From: an uncultured Dehalococcoidia bacterium
GTDB taxonomy: Bacteria; Chloroflexota; Dehalococcoidia; GIF9; UBA5629
Assembly (NCBI GenBank): GCA_937975645.1
Contig: CALJTV010000017.1
Location: 1 to 64,000, forward strand
Direction: 5' to 3'
Length of the DNA stretch: 64,000 nt
Below, piece after piece: positions 42,160 to 54,330 of this stretch. The notes under the pieces were generated by a model. It worked only from the letters and a program-made list of their open reading frames with translations, did no database searches and was not told the DNA's origin. Numbering within the stretch: position 1 is the stretch's first letter; every line of letters begins with the position of its first letter. The translations under genes and the position numbers were made by a program.

Positions 42160-43743
42160 ATGGCCCAAGTTGTAGGATTTCGTAACATTTGTGAGATGTT
42201 GGCTGAAAATGCCAGGCTCTATCCTGACGATGTTGCACTAGTTGAGTTGAGACCCAGCAAGGGATTCAGAAAGGAGATCTCCTGGCAGGAATTTCATAGA
42301 AGGTCTAACAGGATAGCAAACGCCCTTGTAGAGCGAGGTATCAAAAAGGGCGATAAAGTAGTGCATTGGATGATGAACTCAATCGAGTGGTTGATAGTCT
42401 ATTTCGGTATCATCAAGAGTGGTGCCTGGGTTGTGCCCCTGAATTTCAGGTTCACCGCTCGCGATTTTAAGTATTGTGTAGAGATTTCAGAGGCAAAGAT
42501 GGCAGTGTTGGGAGAGGAATTCGTTGACAGGGTACAGGCGGCGCGTGGGGAACTCCCCACAGTCCGACATTACATGGTGGCTGGCAAAGATATTTCGGGC
42601 GCAGAAGGTATGGAATCTTTGGAAGGAGTGATAGCACAATCATCCGACGATCCGGTGAGTATCCAGTTGGGCAGTGAGGATGAATGCGGGCTCTATTTTA
42701 CGTCTGGAACTACAGGACAACCCAAGCCTATACTTCTGACTCATGGGAATATGGTTTGTGCGGCTATTACTGAAAAAGCTCACCATTACCAGACGAGGGA
42801 GGACAATTTTGTTCTCCTACCACCTCTTTACCACACTGGGGCGAAGATGCACTGGTTCGGTAGTTTACTGGTGGGTGGTAAAGCAACAATTCTGACTGAA
42901 ATTAACCCTAGAAATATATTCGAGGCTGTAGATAGAGAAAGGGGAACCATTGTGTGGCTCTTGGTGCCTTGGGTTCATGACATACTGGTGGCACTGGATA
43001 GGGGTGAGTTAAAAAAGGAAGACTATGATTTGAGTTGCTGGCGTTTGATGCATATCGGTGCCCAGCCGGTGCCACCGAAGTTAGTGCAGAGGTGGAAAGA
43101 GTATTTTCCTAATATGCAGTATGACACCAATTACGGGTTGAGTGAAGCCACCGGTCCAGGCTGTGTTCATTTGGGGATTGAAAATGAAAGAAAGGTAGGG
43201 GCAATCGGCAAGGCGGGGTATGGGTGGGAGGTAAGGATCGTTGATGACAAGGGGCGAGACGTTGCTCCTGGGGAGGTGGGTGAGCTTATAGTCAAGGGTG
43301 GTGGCGTGATGAAGGGATATTATAAGAATCCTGAAAGAACCGCGGAAACTATTAAAGACAGGTGGCTTTACACTGGTGATTTGGCTCGGTTTGATGAGGA
43401 GGGCTTTATTTATCTCGTTGACAGAAAGAAAGACGTCATTATTACAGGGGGAGAAAATATATATCCCAGTGAAATGGAGGAAATTATCCATAGCCATCCC
43501 AAGGTATATGATGTGGCAGTTGTCGGTGTTCCAGACGAGCGTTTGGGCGAGATAGCAGTGGCTGTCGTACAGCCTAAGCCAGGGGATACTCTGAGCGAAG
43601 CCGAAATACTAGAATTTTGCGAACAAAATCTGGCTAGACACCTTCGACCCAGACGAATTGTTTTTGACAAAGTACCGAGGAACCCTACAGGAAAAATAGA
43701 AAAATCAAAGTTGAGAGAGAAGTTGTGTAGTGCTATTGCCTGA
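42160..43743 (+). CDS. AMP-forming acyl-CoA synthetase
   Basis: 527-residue ANL-superfamily ligase that activates a carboxylic acid to its CoA thioester. Motifs are A3 YFTSGTTGQPKPILLTHGN (about 177-195), A5 TNYGLSEATGPG (about 325-336), A7 WLYTGDLARFDEEGF (about 404-418), A8 GGENIYPSEMEEII (about 432-445) and A10 PRNPTGKIEKSKL (about 507-519, catalytic Lys). It follows dctM by 14 bp, so the likely substrate is the acid imported by that TRAP system. Which acid (aromatic, fatty or dicarboxylic) cannot be read from the sequence. Confidence 0.93.
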   Translation: MAQVVGFRNICEMLAENARLYPDDVALVELRPSKGFRKEISWQEFHRRSNRIANALVERGIKKGDKVVHWMMNSIEWLIVYFGIIKSGAWVVPLNFRFTARDFKYCVEISEAKMAVLGEEFVDRVQAARGELPTVRHYMVAGKDISGAEGMESLEGVIAQSSDDPVSIQLGSEDECGLYFTSGTTGQPKPILLTHGNMVCAAITEKAHHYQTREDNFVLLPPLYHTGAKMHWFGSLLVGGKATILTEINPRNIFEAVDRERGTIVWLLVPWVHDILVALDRGELKKEDYDLSCWRLMHIGAQPVPPKLVQRWKEYFPNMQYDTNYGLSEATGPGCVHLGIENERKVGAIGKAGYGWEVRIVDDKGRDVAPGEVGELIVKGGGVMKGYYKNPERTAETIKDRWLYTGDLARFDEEGFIYLVDRKKDVIITGGENIYPSEMEEIIHSHPKVYDVAVVGVPDERLGEIAVAVVQPKPGDTLSEAEILEFCEQNLARHLRPRRIVFDKVPRNPTGKIEKSKLREKLCSAIA

Positions 43744-43809
43744 GTTTGTGCACGGGGCAGAGTGGCTTGTATGCTTGTCAAATTATTTAACCAGGTAGCC
43801 CAACTTTAG

Positions 43810-43838
43810 TTGACAAAAAGCCAACGGTCGGTTATAAT
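43810..43838 (+). promoter_or_regulatory. Consensus promoter of rpoBC
   Basis: A perfect TTGACA (43810-43815), 17-nt spacer and perfect TATAAT (43833-43838). The leader to rpoB is about 160 nt. A short palindrome CAACT-TT-AGTTG (43801-43812) overlaps the -35. I saw no ribosomal-protein-type leader structure in the remaining gap. Confidence 0.85.
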
Positions 43839-44004
43839 GAAAGTTCGCTGTAGGATATGACACTTAGGTCGTACACTTAACCTTCCCCCAGCTTGCTGCT
43901 GACTATTTCTTGATGGTTCTTCTATTCGGGCGCAATAGTCCAATCGTAGTGTCTGATCGAGAGTAATAGTTTCCAAAAGGTGGTAACTGACCTAAATAAG
44001 GAGC

Positions 44005-47000
44005 ATGGCTTTGATAGAGCGAAAATCTTTTGCTAAATTACCTGAAGTTTTACAAATTCCTAACCTCATCAAGGTCCAGTTAGATTCATTTCGCTGGTTT
44101 CAGGAGGAAGGGCTAAGAGAACTTTTGGAGGAGATGTCTCCCATCCTGGACTTCACTGGCAACAGGTTGGAGCTACATTTTACCAATTACGAGTTTCGTC
44201 CTCCTGTACATTCAGTGGACGAGTGCCGTGAGCGTGACATGACATATGCTGCGCCCCTTTATGTCAGGAGCAAGCTAATTGTTAAGGAAACAGGTGAGAT
44301 CAAGGAGCAAGACATCTTTTTTGGTGATATTCCCCTTATGACGGACAAAGGTACGTTTATTATAAGCGGTGCGGAACGTGTGGTTGTTAATCAGCTAGTT
44401 AGGTCGCCCGGGATCTATTTCAGTTTACAAGAGGACCCAGCCACTGGGCGCGAGCTTTGTGTTGCTAAATTGATTCCGGAACACGGTGCCTGGCTCGAGT
44501 TTGAGACTCTGGGTAGAGATGTAATTTATGTGAAAGTCGATGGTAAGCGGAAGGTCCCGGTAGTGGTGTTGCTGCGGGCTATCGGTTGTATTGGTGACGG
44601 TGACTTGCGAGATATTTTCCACAATGTCGAACCGCTGTCAGAGCAGGGTTTGGTGCAGTCTGGGCTGGAAAAAGATTTTGGGATCAGGACCCAGGAGGAA
44701 GCGCTGATAGACGTTTATAGGAGATTGCGCCCGGGTGAACCGCCTACTGTTGAGAATGCACAGGCTCTTCTTACCAACTTGTTTTTCAATCCTCGGAGAT
44801 ACGATCTTGGTAGAGTGGGGCGCTATAAGCTGAATAGCAGGCTGGGGCTTAATATTGACGAGAATCAGCGATGCTTGACGAAGGAAGACTTTGTCCAGAT
44901 CGTCCGCCATATTATGAGGATCAACAACGGGCTTGAAGAGCCCGATGACATAGACCACCTTCGCAATCGTCGTGTACGTACAGTGGGACATCTCATGCAG
45001 AACCAGTTTCGTATCGGTTTATTGCGTTTGGAGAGGACCATTAAGGAGCGCATGAGTATTGTGGGGCCTGAAGCTGCCACTCCAGCCAACCTCATCAACA
45101 ATCGCCCTGTAGTGGCTGCTATGCGGGAGTTCTTTGGTGGCTCGCAGTTGTCGCAGTTTATGGATCAGACCAATCCACTGGCTGAGCTGACGCATAAGCG
45201 TCGTCTTTCAGCCATGGGGCCGGGTGGACTTAGCCGAGAGCGAGCGGGTTTTGATGTAAGGGATGTGCACCATTCTCATTATGGTAAGATCTGTCCGATT
45301 GAGACTCCAGAGGGACCCAATATCGGGCTAATTGGTTCCTTAGCCACTTATGCCTCAGTCAACGAATACGGGTTCATTCAGACCCCCTATCGCAGGGTAC
45401 TTCGTGAAGTTTCTAACAATTCTGAGAAATTGAGTGGCAGGACGTTGGCTGAGGATATAGTTGGGGACGACGGGAAGTTGATTGCTTCCAAAGGGACTGT
45501 AGTTACGCGAGAGGTCGCTCAGAAACTTCAAAAGCTACCACCACGCAAGATACGAGTTGTTCCCTTTGTGTCTGATGAAATTGTTTACCTGACTGCCGAG
45601 GATGAAGAGCGCTATACGATTGCACAGGCAAATGCCCGGCTTAATGAGCGAAACGAGTTTGTTGAAGGCAAGATCGGTGTCATGCGGGGTGGGAAATACT
45701 TGAAGGAGCCGGCGGAGAGAGTTGACTTGATGGATGTTTCGCCGAAACAGGTGTTTAGTGTCACCACATCGCTAATACCGTTCCTTGAGCATGATGATGC
45801 TAACCGGGCACTGATGGGATCGAATATGCAGCGCCAGGCGGTGCCCTTGATCCGACCTGAAGCTCCTATTATTGGAACGGGTATGGAGAAAGAAGTTGCC
45901 AAATACAGCGGGCAGGTAGTATTTGCTCGAGAGGCTGGGGAAGTCATATCGGTCAGTGGTGACAGAATAGTCGTCCTAGAAAAAGGTGGTGCAACCCGGA
46001 CATATCCACTGATCAAATTTGCCCGCACCAATCAAGGCACCTGTATTAATCAGAGACCTGTTGTGTCTAAGGGTGATAGAGTGGAGAAAGGACAGGTCAT
46101 AGCTGACAGCTCCGCTACAGATCAGGGTGAACTTGCACTGGGACAGAATATAGTTTGCGCCTTCATGAGCTGGCGTGGTTACAATTTCGAGGATGCAGTT
46201 ATCATAAGTGATAGGCTGGTGAAGGAAGATAGGTTTACCTCCATTCATATAGAGAGATATGAGATCGAGGCTCGTGAAACCAAGCTTGGTCCAGAGGAAA
46301 TTACTAGAGATATTCCTAACGTGGGTGAAGAAAGTTTACGTGATCTGGATGAGCGCGGCATAATTCGTATCGGTGCTGAGGTGGGACCTGGGTCCATATT
46401 AGTAGGTAAAATCACCCCGAAAGGGGAAACAGAGCTTACGCCTGAGGAGAGACTACTGAGAGCTATCTTTGGCGAGAAAGCGCGGGAGGTCAAAGACAAT
46501 TCCTTGCGTGTGCCGCATGGCGAATGGGGTAAAGTTATAGACGTCAAGGAGTTTTCCAGAGATAACCACAGTGATCTCCCTGCTGGTGTACATAAGCTCG
46601 TACGTGTGTGGGTAGCACAGAGGAGGAAGATCTCGGTTGGCGATAAGATGGCTGGTAGGCACGGAAACAAAGGCGTTATCTCCTGCATTGTGCCGGAGGA
46701 AGATATGCCTTTCTTGCCAGATGGCAGACCAGTAGATATAATCCTCAACCCAATAGGTGTGCCGTCTCGTATGAACATCGGACAAATTCTTGAGGCACAT
46801 CTGGGCTGGGCGGCTGAGACTCTTGGTTTTAAAGTACTCAACCCCATCTTTGACGGCGCAAGTGATACTGTGATAGAGGATGCCCTGGCAAGGGCTTGGA
46901 TAGTGCAGCAAGCTGGCGCCGTAGAGCGCGTCTATGCTGACAGGCGTGGGAAGGTTGATATTGAGAAGGCAAAGTCATGGCTTGCAGATAATGGCTATAG

Positions 47001-47640
47001 TCCCGATCGGGTGTTTGATGACCGATATCCGGGAGAAGCAAGAAATGTTTGTTTGCGTCTTTGGTTGGAGAGCCTGGGTGTGGAGGCTTATAAAATGAGC
47101 GACCAAGAATTAGACGAGGTGGTGGGGAAAATCTACATTCAACGCAGATTGTCGCCACCTATATTTGGTAAGGTGACCCTTCGGGATGGTAGAACCGGAG
47201 AACCTTTTGACCAGCCGGTGACCGTGGGCGTTATTTACATGATGAAGCTTATCCATCTAGTCGAGGATAAAGTGCATGCCCGTTCGACAGGTCCGTACTC
47301 ACTGATTACCCAGCAACCGCTTGGTGGGAAAGCACAGTTTGGTGGGCAGCGGTTTGGGGAGATGGAGGTATGGGCTTTGGAAGCCTATGGAGCTGCCTAC
47401 ACACTTCAGGAGATGCTCACCATTAAGTCCGATGATGTCACTGGCAGAGCCAAAGCTTACGAGGCTTTGGTCAAGGGTGAGGATGTATTCCAGCCTGGAG
47501 TTCCGGAATCGTTTAAAGTCCTGTTTATGGAGTTGCGCAGTCTGGGTTTAGCAGTGGAGTTACTCAATGAGGAAGAGGAGGAGGTAGCTTTCCTTGAGGA
47601 AAGGCGGCGGGTAGGAAATAGATCTAAGACTGCGAGTTAA
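44005..47640 (+). CDS. rpoB: DNA-directed RNA polymerase subunit beta
   Basis: 1211-residue catalytic subunit. Motifs in order are [18 protein letters not shown] near the N-terminus, the rifampicin region [30 protein letters not shown]-type residues (about 372-401, with A instead of L in SAMGPGG), [23 protein letters not shown]-type residues (about 423-445), [11 protein letters not shown] (about 726-736), [15 protein letters not shown] (about 881-895), and [24 protein letters not shown] near the end. ATG 44005 is only 1 nt after AAGGAG; TTG 44011 has the better 7-nt spacing, so the start may be two codons later. rpoC follows 12 bp after the stop. Confidence 0.98.
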   Translation: MALIERKSFAKLPEVLQIPNLIKVQLDSFRWFQEEGLRELLEEMSPILDFTGNRLELHFTNYEFRPPVHSVDECRERDMTYAAPLYVRSKLIVKETGEIKEQDIFFGDIPLMTDKGTFIISGAERVVVNQLVRSPGIYFSLQEDPATGRELCVAKLIPEHGAWLEFETLGRDVIYVKVDGKRKVPVVVLLRAIGCIGDGDLRDIFHNVEPLSEQGLVQSGLEKDFGIRTQEEALIDVYRRLRPGEPPTVENAQALLTNLFFNPRRYDLGRVGRYKLNSRLGLNIDENQRCLTKEDFVQIVRHIMRINNGLEEPDDIDHLRNRRVRTVGHLMQNQFRIGLLRLERTIKERMSIVGPEAATPANLINNRPVVAAMREFFGGSQLSQFMDQTNPLAELTHKRRLSAMGPGGLSRERAGFDVRDVHHSHYGKICPIETPEGPNIGLIGSLATYASVNEYGFIQTPYRRVLREVSNNSEKLSGRTLAEDIVGDDGKLIASKGTVVTREVAQKLQKLPPRKIRVVPFVSDEIVYLTAEDEERYTIAQANARLNERNEFVEGKIGVMRGGKYLKEPAERVDLMDVSPKQVFSVTTSLIPFLEHDDANRALMGSNMQRQAVPLIRPEAPIIGTGMEKEVAKYSGQVVFAREAGEVISVSGDRIVVLEKGGATRTYPLIKFARTNQGTCINQRPVVSKGDRVEKGQVIADSSATDQGELALGQNIVCAFMSWRGYNFEDAVIISDRLVKEDRFTSIHIERYEIEARETKLGPEEITRDIPNVGEESLRDLDERGIIRIGAEVGPGSILVGKITPKGETELTPEERLLRAIFGEKAREVKDNSLRVPHGEWGKVIDVKEFSRDNHSDLPAGVHKLVRVWVAQRRKISVGDKMAGRHGNKGVISCIVPEEDMPFLPDGRPVDIILNPIGVPSRMNIGQILEAHLGWAAETLGFKVLNPIFDGASDTVIEDALARAWIVQQAGAVERVYADRRGKVDIEKAKSWLADNGYSPDRVFDDRYPGEARNVCLRLWLESLGVEAYKMSDQELDEVVGKIYIQRRLSPPIFGKVTLRDGRTGEPFDQPVTVGVIYMMKLIHLVEDKVHARSTGPYSLITQQPLGGKAQFGGQRFGEMEVWALEAYGAAYTLQEMLTIKSDDVTGRAKAYEALVKGEDVFQPGVPESFKVLFMELRSLGLAVELLNEEEEEVAFLEERRRVGNRSKTAS

Positions 47641-47652
47641 AGGAGAAACGAT

Positions 47653-50600
47653 ATGATAGAAGTCAACGATTTCAATGCAGTAAGAATTTCTCTAGCTTCT
47701 CCCGAACAGATTAAAAGTTGGTCATATGGTGAGGTGACTGAGCCGGAAACGATAAACTATCGCACCTTAAAACCAGAGAAGGACGGGCTTTTCTGCGAGC
47801 GGATCTTTGGTCCTACGAAAAACTATGAGTGTTATTGTGGTAAATATAAGAAAATTCGGTACCGCGGTGTGACCTGTGACAGATGTGGTGTCACGGTAGA
47901 GCACTCTAGGGTACGCAGGATACGCATGGGCCACATTGAACTGGCTGCGCCAGTGGCTCATGTCTGGTTTGCCAAGGGAATACCGAGCAGGCTGGCGCTG
48001 CTCTTGGACATTTCTCCTCGTAATCTTGAGCGAGTTTTATATTTTGCGCAATATATCGTCACTTCGGTTGATGAGAAAGCACGGGAGGAAATAGTTAGAA
48101 GGTTGAAAGAGGGACTGAACCAGCGGGTTTCAAGAAGAGAGGCAGCGCTGGAAAAGTATATTTCTGATGAGGAGTCTAAAAGGGAGCAGGGATTGGCTGA
48201 AGAAACGATTACGCGGGTAAACGAACTACGTCGTGAGTTTGCAGAAGAAAAAGCTGAGCTTCAGGACGTGCTGCAGGAAAGGATATCGATTATTGAAAGC
48301 CTGCGACCGTCGATGCTGCTCACTGAAAGTCAGTACCAGGAACTGAAAGCAGAGTTTGGCGAATTTTTCAAAGCTTCAATGGGGGCAGAGGCTATCCTTG
48401 ATATTCTCAAGGGGCTTGATCTGGGCAGGTTGCGCCAGGAGCTCTGGGAGGAGGTGCGTTCTAGTTCGGGACAACGCCGTAAGAAGGCGATAAAAAGGTT
48501 GCGAGTTGTGGAGGCTTTCTGGCGTAGCGGTAACAAGCCGGAATGGATGATATTGACTGTTCTTCCCGTTTTGCCACCAGACCTCCGCCCTATAGTGCAG
48601 CTTGATGGCGGGCGGTTTGCGACTAGCGACCTTAATGACCTGTATCGCCGTGTAATCAACCGCAATAACCGGCTTAAACGCTTGATCGACTTGGGCGCCC
48701 CCGAGATTATCATCTGTAATGAAAAAAGGATGCTTCAAGAGGCGGTTGATGCACTTATTGATAGCGGACGGAGGGGACGAGCGGCTGCAGTGAGCGGGAC
48801 ACACAGGTTAAAATCGCTGTCGGACATGCTTCGAGGTAAGCAGGGACGCTTCCGGCAGAATCTCCTGGGCAAGCGCGTGGACTACAGTGGTCGTTCGGTC
48901 ATTGTCGTCGGTCCTGAATTGAAACTACACCAGTGTGGTTTGCCCAGACATATGGCACTGGAGTTGTTCAAACCTTTTGTAATGCGGCGCTTGATTGATC
49001 AGGGTTATGCTCATAATATTAAGAGCGCCCGAAGGCAAGTTGAGAGGGCAAGGCCAGAGGTATGGGATATTCTAGCTGAAGTGGTCAAAGAACGACCGGT
49101 CTTACTTAACAGGGCTCCAACATTGCATCGTCTGAGTATCCAAGCTTTTGAACCTGTTCTCATTGATGGTAGTGCCATTCAGATCCATCCGCTGGTTTGT
49201 GCCGCATTTAACGCTGACTTCGATGGCGACCAGATGGCGGTTCACGTACCTCTTTCCCGGGCAGCAGTTAGGGAAGCTAAGGAGCATATGCTTAGTGTTC
49301 ACAATATGTTGTTGCCAAGCTGCGGTGAACCTATAATGACACCTACACTGGATATGGTTCTGGGCTGTTATTATCTCACTATAATTCGCCCTGGATGTCG
49401 GGGCGAGGGGATGGTCTTCGGTAGTTTCGATGAGGCTAAACTGGCCTACGAAGCGGGTGCCGTGGAACTTCATGCTGAGGTAGAGGTGAGGCTTGAACCT
49501 GGGGGGACGAGGCTCAAGACTAGCGTAGGCCGAATCCTGTTTAATGAGGTCCTACCTCCCGAATTTCGTTTCTGTAACCAGGTGATGGATAAAGCCTCTT
49601 TGAAGCGCCTGGTGCTTGATTGCTACCGTGTATTAGGGAGTGGCCCCACTGTAACTGTGCTCGACAATCTGAAGCGCTTAGGCTTTGAATTTGCCACGAA
49701 ATCGGGGGTCACGATTGCTGCCAAAGATATTGAGGTCCCGAAGACTAAAGGAAAGATCTTGGAGGAGGGCGAGGAAAAGATAGCTGTCATCGAAAGCCAA
49801 TACGAGCGCGGGTTAATCACAGAGGACGAAAGGTACAGTAGTGCTATCCAGGTATGGTCTGAGACCACAGACAAGATTACGGAAACAGTAGCACAATCAC
49901 TCGATCGCTACGGCGGGCTCTATATGATGGCAACGTCCGGCGCTAAAGGTAACATCTCACAAATCAGACAAATGGCTGGTATGCGGGGGCTTATGACAGA
50001 CCCCTCCGGTAGGATTATTGATTTTCCCATAAAATCTAGCTTTCGCGAGGGGCTTGACGTAATAGAATATTTCATTTCGACTCACGGTGCGCGCAAAGGT
50101 CTGGCTGACACTGCTCTGAGGACATCTGATGCTGGTTATTTGACACGCCGACTCATAGACGTTGCACAAGATTTGATTGTTCTAGAAGAAGATTGTGGGA
50201 CTGAGGAGGGGATCTGGCTGTTTGAAAAGCCAGATAGAGGATTATTACCATCTTTGTCTGAGCGGATAGTGGGCCGTTTGGCGGCTGCTGACATTATTGA
50301 TCCTGTTACCAGAAGAGTCATTGTTTACAGAAACGAAGAAATTGATGAAGACAAGGCGCAACAAATTATAGACGCTGGCATTACTCAGGTTTACGTGCGG
50401 TCGCCACTGAATTGTCGCTCACGGCGTGGTATCTGTCAGCGTTGCTACGGACGTGACCTGGCTAAGCGTGGATTGGTGGCTATCGGTACCGCGGTTGGCA
50501 TAATTGCCGCTCAAAGTATTGGTGAACCAGGGACACAGCTTACTCTCCGTACATTCCATACAGGGGGCGTTGTCGGTGCTGATATCACCACCGGTCTGCC

Positions 50601-51537
50601 CAGAGTCGAGGAACTCTTTGAAGCCAGGGTGCCGAAAGGTGTGGCTATCGTCTCTGAGATCGATGGCGTTGTAGAGGTGATTGAGACCCAGGATATCCCC
50701 AAGGTCAGAGTGGTGAGCACCGAATATTATCAAGATGAGTACCCCTTACCTCCAGGGGCTACCTTATTGGTGAGCGATGGGCAGTGGGTTGAAGCCGGAA
50801 CTAGATTGGCTTCTTTGACCGCTCGACCCACCAAAGGGGCGACCAGCCAGTATCCTGCAGTTCCAGATGACTCTTCCCTAGTGGCTAGAGTATCGGGGAC
50901 CATTGCTGTCCAGGACAGGCAGATCGTTATTAAGTATGAGGAGGTTGAAGAGCGCGAATATGCAATCCCTTCTGGAAGTCATATTCGGGTCAGAACCGGG
51001 GATAGGGTGAAGGCTGGAGAGCAGCTCACAGATGGCGTGGTTGACCCACAGGACATCCTCCGTATTATGGGCAGGGAAGCAGTGCAGCAATATCTGGTTG
51101 AAGAGGTGCAAAAAGTCTATCGCTCTCAAGGTGTTAACATTAACGACAAGCATATAGAGATTATTATCAGACAGATGCTAAGACGGGTGCGAATAGAATC
51201 TCCTGGTGATACTGACCTGTTGCCCGGTGACTTGGTTGACCGTTTTGAGTACGAGAGCATCAATGCTAAAGTGCTGGCGGAGGGTGGTGAGCCAGCCACA
51301 GCCCAGACGGTTCTTCTGGGTATCACACGAGCTTCACTCAATACAGATAGCTGGCTGGCAGCCGCTTCATTTCAAGAGACCACCAGAGTTTTAACTGAAG
51401 CAGCGATCTGGGGTAAGACAGACCATTTGTTGGGGCTTAAAGAAAACGTTATCATAGGTAAACTTATTCCGGCTAAAGCTTTGTCCTCCATCGAAGAGCC
51501 CCCTCCGCCAGAGCGAGAGTCCTTACCCACGTTATAG
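47653..51537 (+). CDS. rpoC: DNA-directed RNA polymerase subunit beta'
   Basis: 1294-residue subunit. The N-terminal zinc site is [20 protein letters not shown] (about 57-76). The catalytic [12 protein letters not shown] (about 519-530) carries the Mg-binding aspartates. [15 protein letters not shown], the bridge-helix/trigger-loop region ([20 protein letters not shown], about 774-793, and [23 protein letters not shown]-type residues) and the second zinc site [13 protein letters not shown] (about 922-934) are all present. AAAGGAG sits 8 nt before the ATG. It is preceded by rpoB and followed after 258 bp by ruvB. Confidence 0.98.
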   Translation: MIEVNDFNAVRISLASPEQIKSWSYGEVTEPETINYRTLKPEKDGLFCERIFGPTKNYECYCGKYKKIRYRGVTCDRCGVTVEHSRVRRIRMGHIELAAPVAHVWFAKGIPSRLALLLDISPRNLERVLYFAQYIVTSVDEKAREEIVRRLKEGLNQRVSRREAALEKYISDEESKREQGLAEETITRVNELRREFAEEKAELQDVLQERISIIESLRPSMLLTESQYQELKAEFGEFFKASMGAEAILDILKGLDLGRLRQELWEEVRSSSGQRRKKAIKRLRVVEAFWRSGNKPEWMILTVLPVLPPDLRPIVQLDGGRFATSDLNDLYRRVINRNNRLKRLIDLGAPEIIICNEKRMLQEAVDALIDSGRRGRAAAVSGTHRLKSLSDMLRGKQGRFRQNLLGKRVDYSGRSVIVVGPELKLHQCGLPRHMALELFKPFVMRRLIDQGYAHNIKSARRQVERARPEVWDILAEVVKERPVLLNRAPTLHRLSIQAFEPVLIDGSAIQIHPLVCAAFNADFDGDQMAVHVPLSRAAVREAKEHMLSVHNMLLPSCGEPIMTPTLDMVLGCYYLTIIRPGCRGEGMVFGSFDEAKLAYEAGAVELHAEVEVRLEPGGTRLKTSVGRILFNEVLPPEFRFCNQVMDKASLKRLVLDCYRVLGSGPTVTVLDNLKRLGFEFATKSGVTIAAKDIEVPKTKGKILEEGEEKIAVIESQYERGLITEDERYSSAIQVWSETTDKITETVAQSLDRYGGLYMMATSGAKGNISQIRQMAGMRGLMTDPSGRIIDFPIKSSFREGLDVIEYFISTHGARKGLADTALRTSDAGYLTRRLIDVAQDLIVLEEDCGTEEGIWLFEKPDRGLLPSLSERIVGRLAAADIIDPVTRRVIVYRNEEIDEDKAQQIIDAGITQVYVRSPLNCRSRRGICQRCYGRDLAKRGLVAIGTAVGIIAAQSIGEPGTQLTLRTFHTGGVVGADITTGLPRVEELFEARVPKGVAIVSEIDGVVEVIETQDIPKVRVVSTEYYQDEYPLPPGATLLVSDGQWVEAGTRLASLTARPTKGATSQYPAVPDDSSLVARVSGTIAVQDRQIVIKYEEVEEREYAIPSGSHIRVRTGDRVKAGEQLTDGVVDPQDILRIMGREAVQQYLVEEVQKVYRSQGVNINDKHIEIIIRQMLRRVRIESPGDTDLLPGDLVDRFEYESINAKVLAEGGEPATAQTVLLGITRASLNTDSWLAAASFQETTRVLTEAAIWGKTDHLLGLKENVIIGKLIPAKALSSIEEPPPPERESLPTL

Positions 51538-51795
51538 GTATGGGTCTTCTTGAAGTTTTTAGGCAAACATAGTCACAGCCGCTGGCGATAGTGTTTTAAT
51601 GTGGATATCCGCCTCCTGTTGCAGGCGAAGTGCTTCACGTCTTTATTGTGGTATTGGTATCTTGTCTCTTAGGGCACAGCAATGGGTTATTATTCGAGAT
51701 TCGGTATCGGTGGGATGGCTGCAGGGCTGCAGAGGTAGGTGGAATGTGTTGTATAATGGTACTGTGGCGCTGGTTTATGTGCTGAGTGGTGGGTA

Positions 51796-52836
51796 ATGAA
51801 AGAGAACAAGGCAAAGGTGCGAATAGTTTCAGCCAAACAAAGTGCGGACGACATATCTTTGGACGCAAGTCTTCGTCCTCGGCGCTTAAGCGAGTTTGTG
51901 GGGCAAGATAAGGTCAAGGAAAATTTAGCGATAGCGATTGCCGCAGCTAAAAAAAGAGGCGAGCCTTTGGACCACATTCTGCTCTATGGTCCTCCTGGTC
52001 TGGGGAAGACTACGCTGGCTCATATTATTGCTGCGGAAATGGGGGTAAACATCAGGGTCACTTCAGGCCCGGCAATAGAGCGCCCTGGTGACCTTGCAGC
52101 TATCCTGACTAATTTACAAAAAAGTGATAGTTTTTTTATAGATGAGATTCACCGGCTGAGTCGTTCGGTGGAGGAAGTCCTCTATTCTGCGATGGAGGAG
52201 TTTGCTATAGATGTCGTGATCGGCAAAGGGCCGGGAGCACGAAGCCTACGTCTAAAACTGCCTCCCTTTACTCTGGTTGGTGCGACCACCCGTTATGCTT
52301 TAATGAGCCCACCTTTAAGAGACAGGTTTGGTGCTGTGTACCGGCTCGATTTTTATGATGAAGACTCGATAGAGCTGATCCTGAGGCGATCAGCGAAACT
52401 TCTAAATGTTGAAATAGATGAAGGTGCTCTGATCCAGATAGCGCGTCGAGCCCGGGGGACACCGAGGGTAGCTAATCGTCTTCTTAAGAGAGTGCGAGAT
52501 TATGCTCAGGTGATGGCTGACGGGATGATCACAGAGTCAGTAGCAATGGAAGCTCTCTTGAAGCTGGAGGTAGATCCTTTGGGGTTGGATGAAGTTGACC
52601 ACAAAATATTGCGAGCCATTATTGAAAAATTCGATGGTGGGCCTGTTGGGTTGGAGACTATAGCTGCTTCTATAAGTGAGGAAGCGGATACGATCATGGA
52701 CGTATACGAGCCGTATCTACTTCAGCTAGGGTTCATAGAGCGTACCCCGCGAGGAAGGTCGGCTACAAAGCTTGCGTATGAGCACCTCGGGGTGGTATAC
52801 AAAAAGGGTCCTGCCAATCAGCCAAGACTGTGGTAG
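51796..52836 (+). CDS. ruvB: Holliday junction branch-migration ATPase RuvB
   Basis: 346-residue AAA+ motor that works with Ruv[19 protein letters not shown] is N-terminal. Walker A is [12 protein letters not shown] (about 61-72), and Walker B-type FIDEIHRL is at about 114-121. Sensor 1 is [18 protein letters not shown] (about 157-174). The winged-helix end is [17 protein letters not shown]. No ruvA or ruvC is in the window. The 258-bp gap before it has a lone TATAAT at 51752-51757 without a good -35. The TAG overlaps the following gene by 7 bp. Confidence 0.97.
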   Translation: MKENKAKVRIVSAKQSADDISLDASLRPRRLSEFVGQDKVKENLAIAIAAAKKRGEPLDHILLYGPPGLGKTTLAHIIAAEMGVNIRVTSGPAIERPGDLAAILTNLQKSDSFFIDEIHRLSRSVEEVLYSAMEEFAIDVVIGKGPGARSLRLKLPPFTLVGATTRYALMSPPLRDRFGAVYRLDFYDEDSIELILRRSAKLLNVEIDEGALIQIARRARGTPRVANRLLKRVRDYAQVMADGMITESVAMEALLKLEVDPLGLDEVDHKILRAIIEKFDGGPVGLETIAASISEEADTIMDVYEPYLLQLGFIERTPRGRSATKLAYEHLGVVYKKGPANQPRLW

Positions 52837-53339
52837 AGCGGTTGCAGCTCCGAGACTCCTCTTTAACGGCTAACAGTTTTTCCTCTATTTTGCTACTTTC
52901 CACCCTGAGCAGAGGTCTTGTTGTTCTATCTACTTTAATTGGGTTTTTGTGGGTCTGTGGATGTGCTACTGGCGCAGAAATAGCCAGAGTGGAGCGGGTT
53001 ATCGATGGGGATACCATCGTGGTCTCGGGTGGCGAGCGTGTGCGGTATATTGGTATTGATGCCCCAGAGGTGGGTGAACCTTTCTATTATGAGGCAAAAC
53101 AGTTCAACGAGCAAATGGTCGTGGGGAAGTGTGTCAAATTGGAAAAGGATGTCTCTGATAGGGACGACTATGGAAGATTGTTGCGCTATGTGTATGTCGA
53201 CGGCATTTTTGTCAATGGGGAGATGGTGCGGAACGGCTATGCTTTAGCCAAAAAATATCCTCCTGACACTAAGTACCAAGCATACTTAGAAAAAATGGAA
53301 GGCGAAGCAAGACGATTGCACAAGGGGCTGTGGCGATGA
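52830..53339 (+). CDS. Thermonuclease-family (SNase-like) exported nuclease or lipoprotein
   Basis: 169 residues. A hydrophobic N-terminal segment ends with VCGC (Cys about 43-45), compatible with a lipobox. The staphylococcal-nuclease fold follows: [12 protein letters not shown] (about 54-65, calcium Asp), [11 protein letters not shown] (about 72-82, catalytic Arg and Asp), [16 protein letters not shown] (about 109-124, Glu replaced by Asp-type residues before the second catalytic Arg) and MVRNGYA. The start is GTG 52830, inside the end of ruvB. A later TTG at 52842 is possible. It probably degrades extracellular DNA or RNA. Confidence 0.85.
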   Translation: MVERLQLRDSSLTANSFSSILLLSTLSRGLVVLSTLIGFLWVCGCATGAEIARVERVIDGDTIVVSGGERVRYIGIDAPEVGEPFYYEAKQFNEQMVVGKCVKLEKDVSDRDDYGRLLRYVYVDGIFVNGEMVRNGYALAKKYPPDTKYQAYLEKMEGEARRLHKGLWR

Positions 53340-53411
53340 TCCTGTGGTCTCCACCGTATATCTAGTTTCCCAGATTGGGTGTTGAGCCGATTTGAAATAT
53401 CCAAGAGACCG

Positions 53412-54317
53412 TTAAACAGTCTTCTGTCGGCTTCTGGTGAAGGCTTGTCCCAACAGGGCTGGACCGAAGAGTAGAGAAACTCCCAGCAGGGCAAGAAGTA
53501 GCCAAGTGATCGGACCTGTGTAGTCTTTAGCATTGAGGATAATAATTACCAGTACCGCCGTTTCAAGTAGTGTCAGGACACCAAGTTTTGCCCAGCGTTG
53601 TTTCATGCGGATGAAGGCTATTGCGGCTATTGCCAAAACAGAGAAGCTCGATGCAATAAGAGTCGCGTATTTCTGAAGCTGTCCTTGCCAAGATAAGTCA
53701 GTGCCTTTTGCTACTGCCATGATCCAGCCTATGGTTATGGGCAAAGGTAGCAGCATTAGAGAGGCAAAAATCCAGTCACGTTTTAGTGCCGCTTTGGTTA
53801 CAGAAATGATAACGAGGAGCAGCAACGGCGCGTAAGCTATAAATGCAAACCAAGACCAAGCCCCTGGCAGATATACAAGGAGGGCTCCGATAGCTATAAT
53901 AGGTGTCAGAGAATAGCCCAGCCATGGAAATAGCCAGTCTGGTCGGCCCTTGTACCAGCCGTAGATGGTAACGCTGCCTACTAAGATAACGACTGTGGCT
54001 AACCAGAAGATATTTTCCCAGAAATGTAAAGCGAACAATAGGGCTACCAGCAAATGTGGTAGTGCCGCGCACAACGATTGGCGCCAGGTACCCTGGCTGT
54101 AGACTTCGTATATTTGCCGGGCAACCGTTTGTGGTGGACCGAGGATCTTGGTGGCAACAGTTGTTGCTTCTTCAGCAGATAGCCCTGACTCTCTTAATTC
54201 TCGGCTCCTGTCCTCTAGATGGGCACGGATTTCTTTTATCACGGTGCTCTCGAGCACAGGATCAAGCCTCAGGTACTTTTTTAAACTTTCAAAATATTCC
54301 GACTCCAGCGGTGACAC
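53412..54317 (-). CDS. HAAS-domain membrane protein paired with a PadR regulator
   Basis: 301 residues. The N-terminal about 80 residues are a HAAS-type domain (YFESLKKYLRL, then EIRAHLEDRSRELRESGLSAEEA, with ILGPPQTVARQI). Roughly seven to eight hydrophobic helices follow. Family knowledge: HAAS domains are usually encoded just downstream of a PadR-family repressor and are thought to sense or transduce together with it. Here PadR lies 13 bp upstream on the same strand, matching that pairing. The function of the membrane part is unknown. Confidence 0.8.
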   Translation of the reverse strand: MSPLESEYFESLKKYLRLDPVLESTVIKEIRAHLEDRSRELRESGLSAEEATTVATKILGPPQTVARQIYEVYSQGTWRQSLCAALPHLLVALLFALHFWENIFWLATVVILVGSVTIYGWYKGRPDWLFPWLGYSLTPIIAIGALLVYLPGAWSWFAFIAYAPLLLLVIISVTKAALKRDWIFASLMLLPLPITIGWIMAVAKGTDLSWQGQLQKYATLIASSFSVLAIAAIAFIRMKQRWAKLGVLTLLETAVLVIIILNAKDYTGPITWLLLALLGVSLLFGPALLGQAFTRSRQKTV

Positions 54318-54330
54318 GTTATCTACCCGC

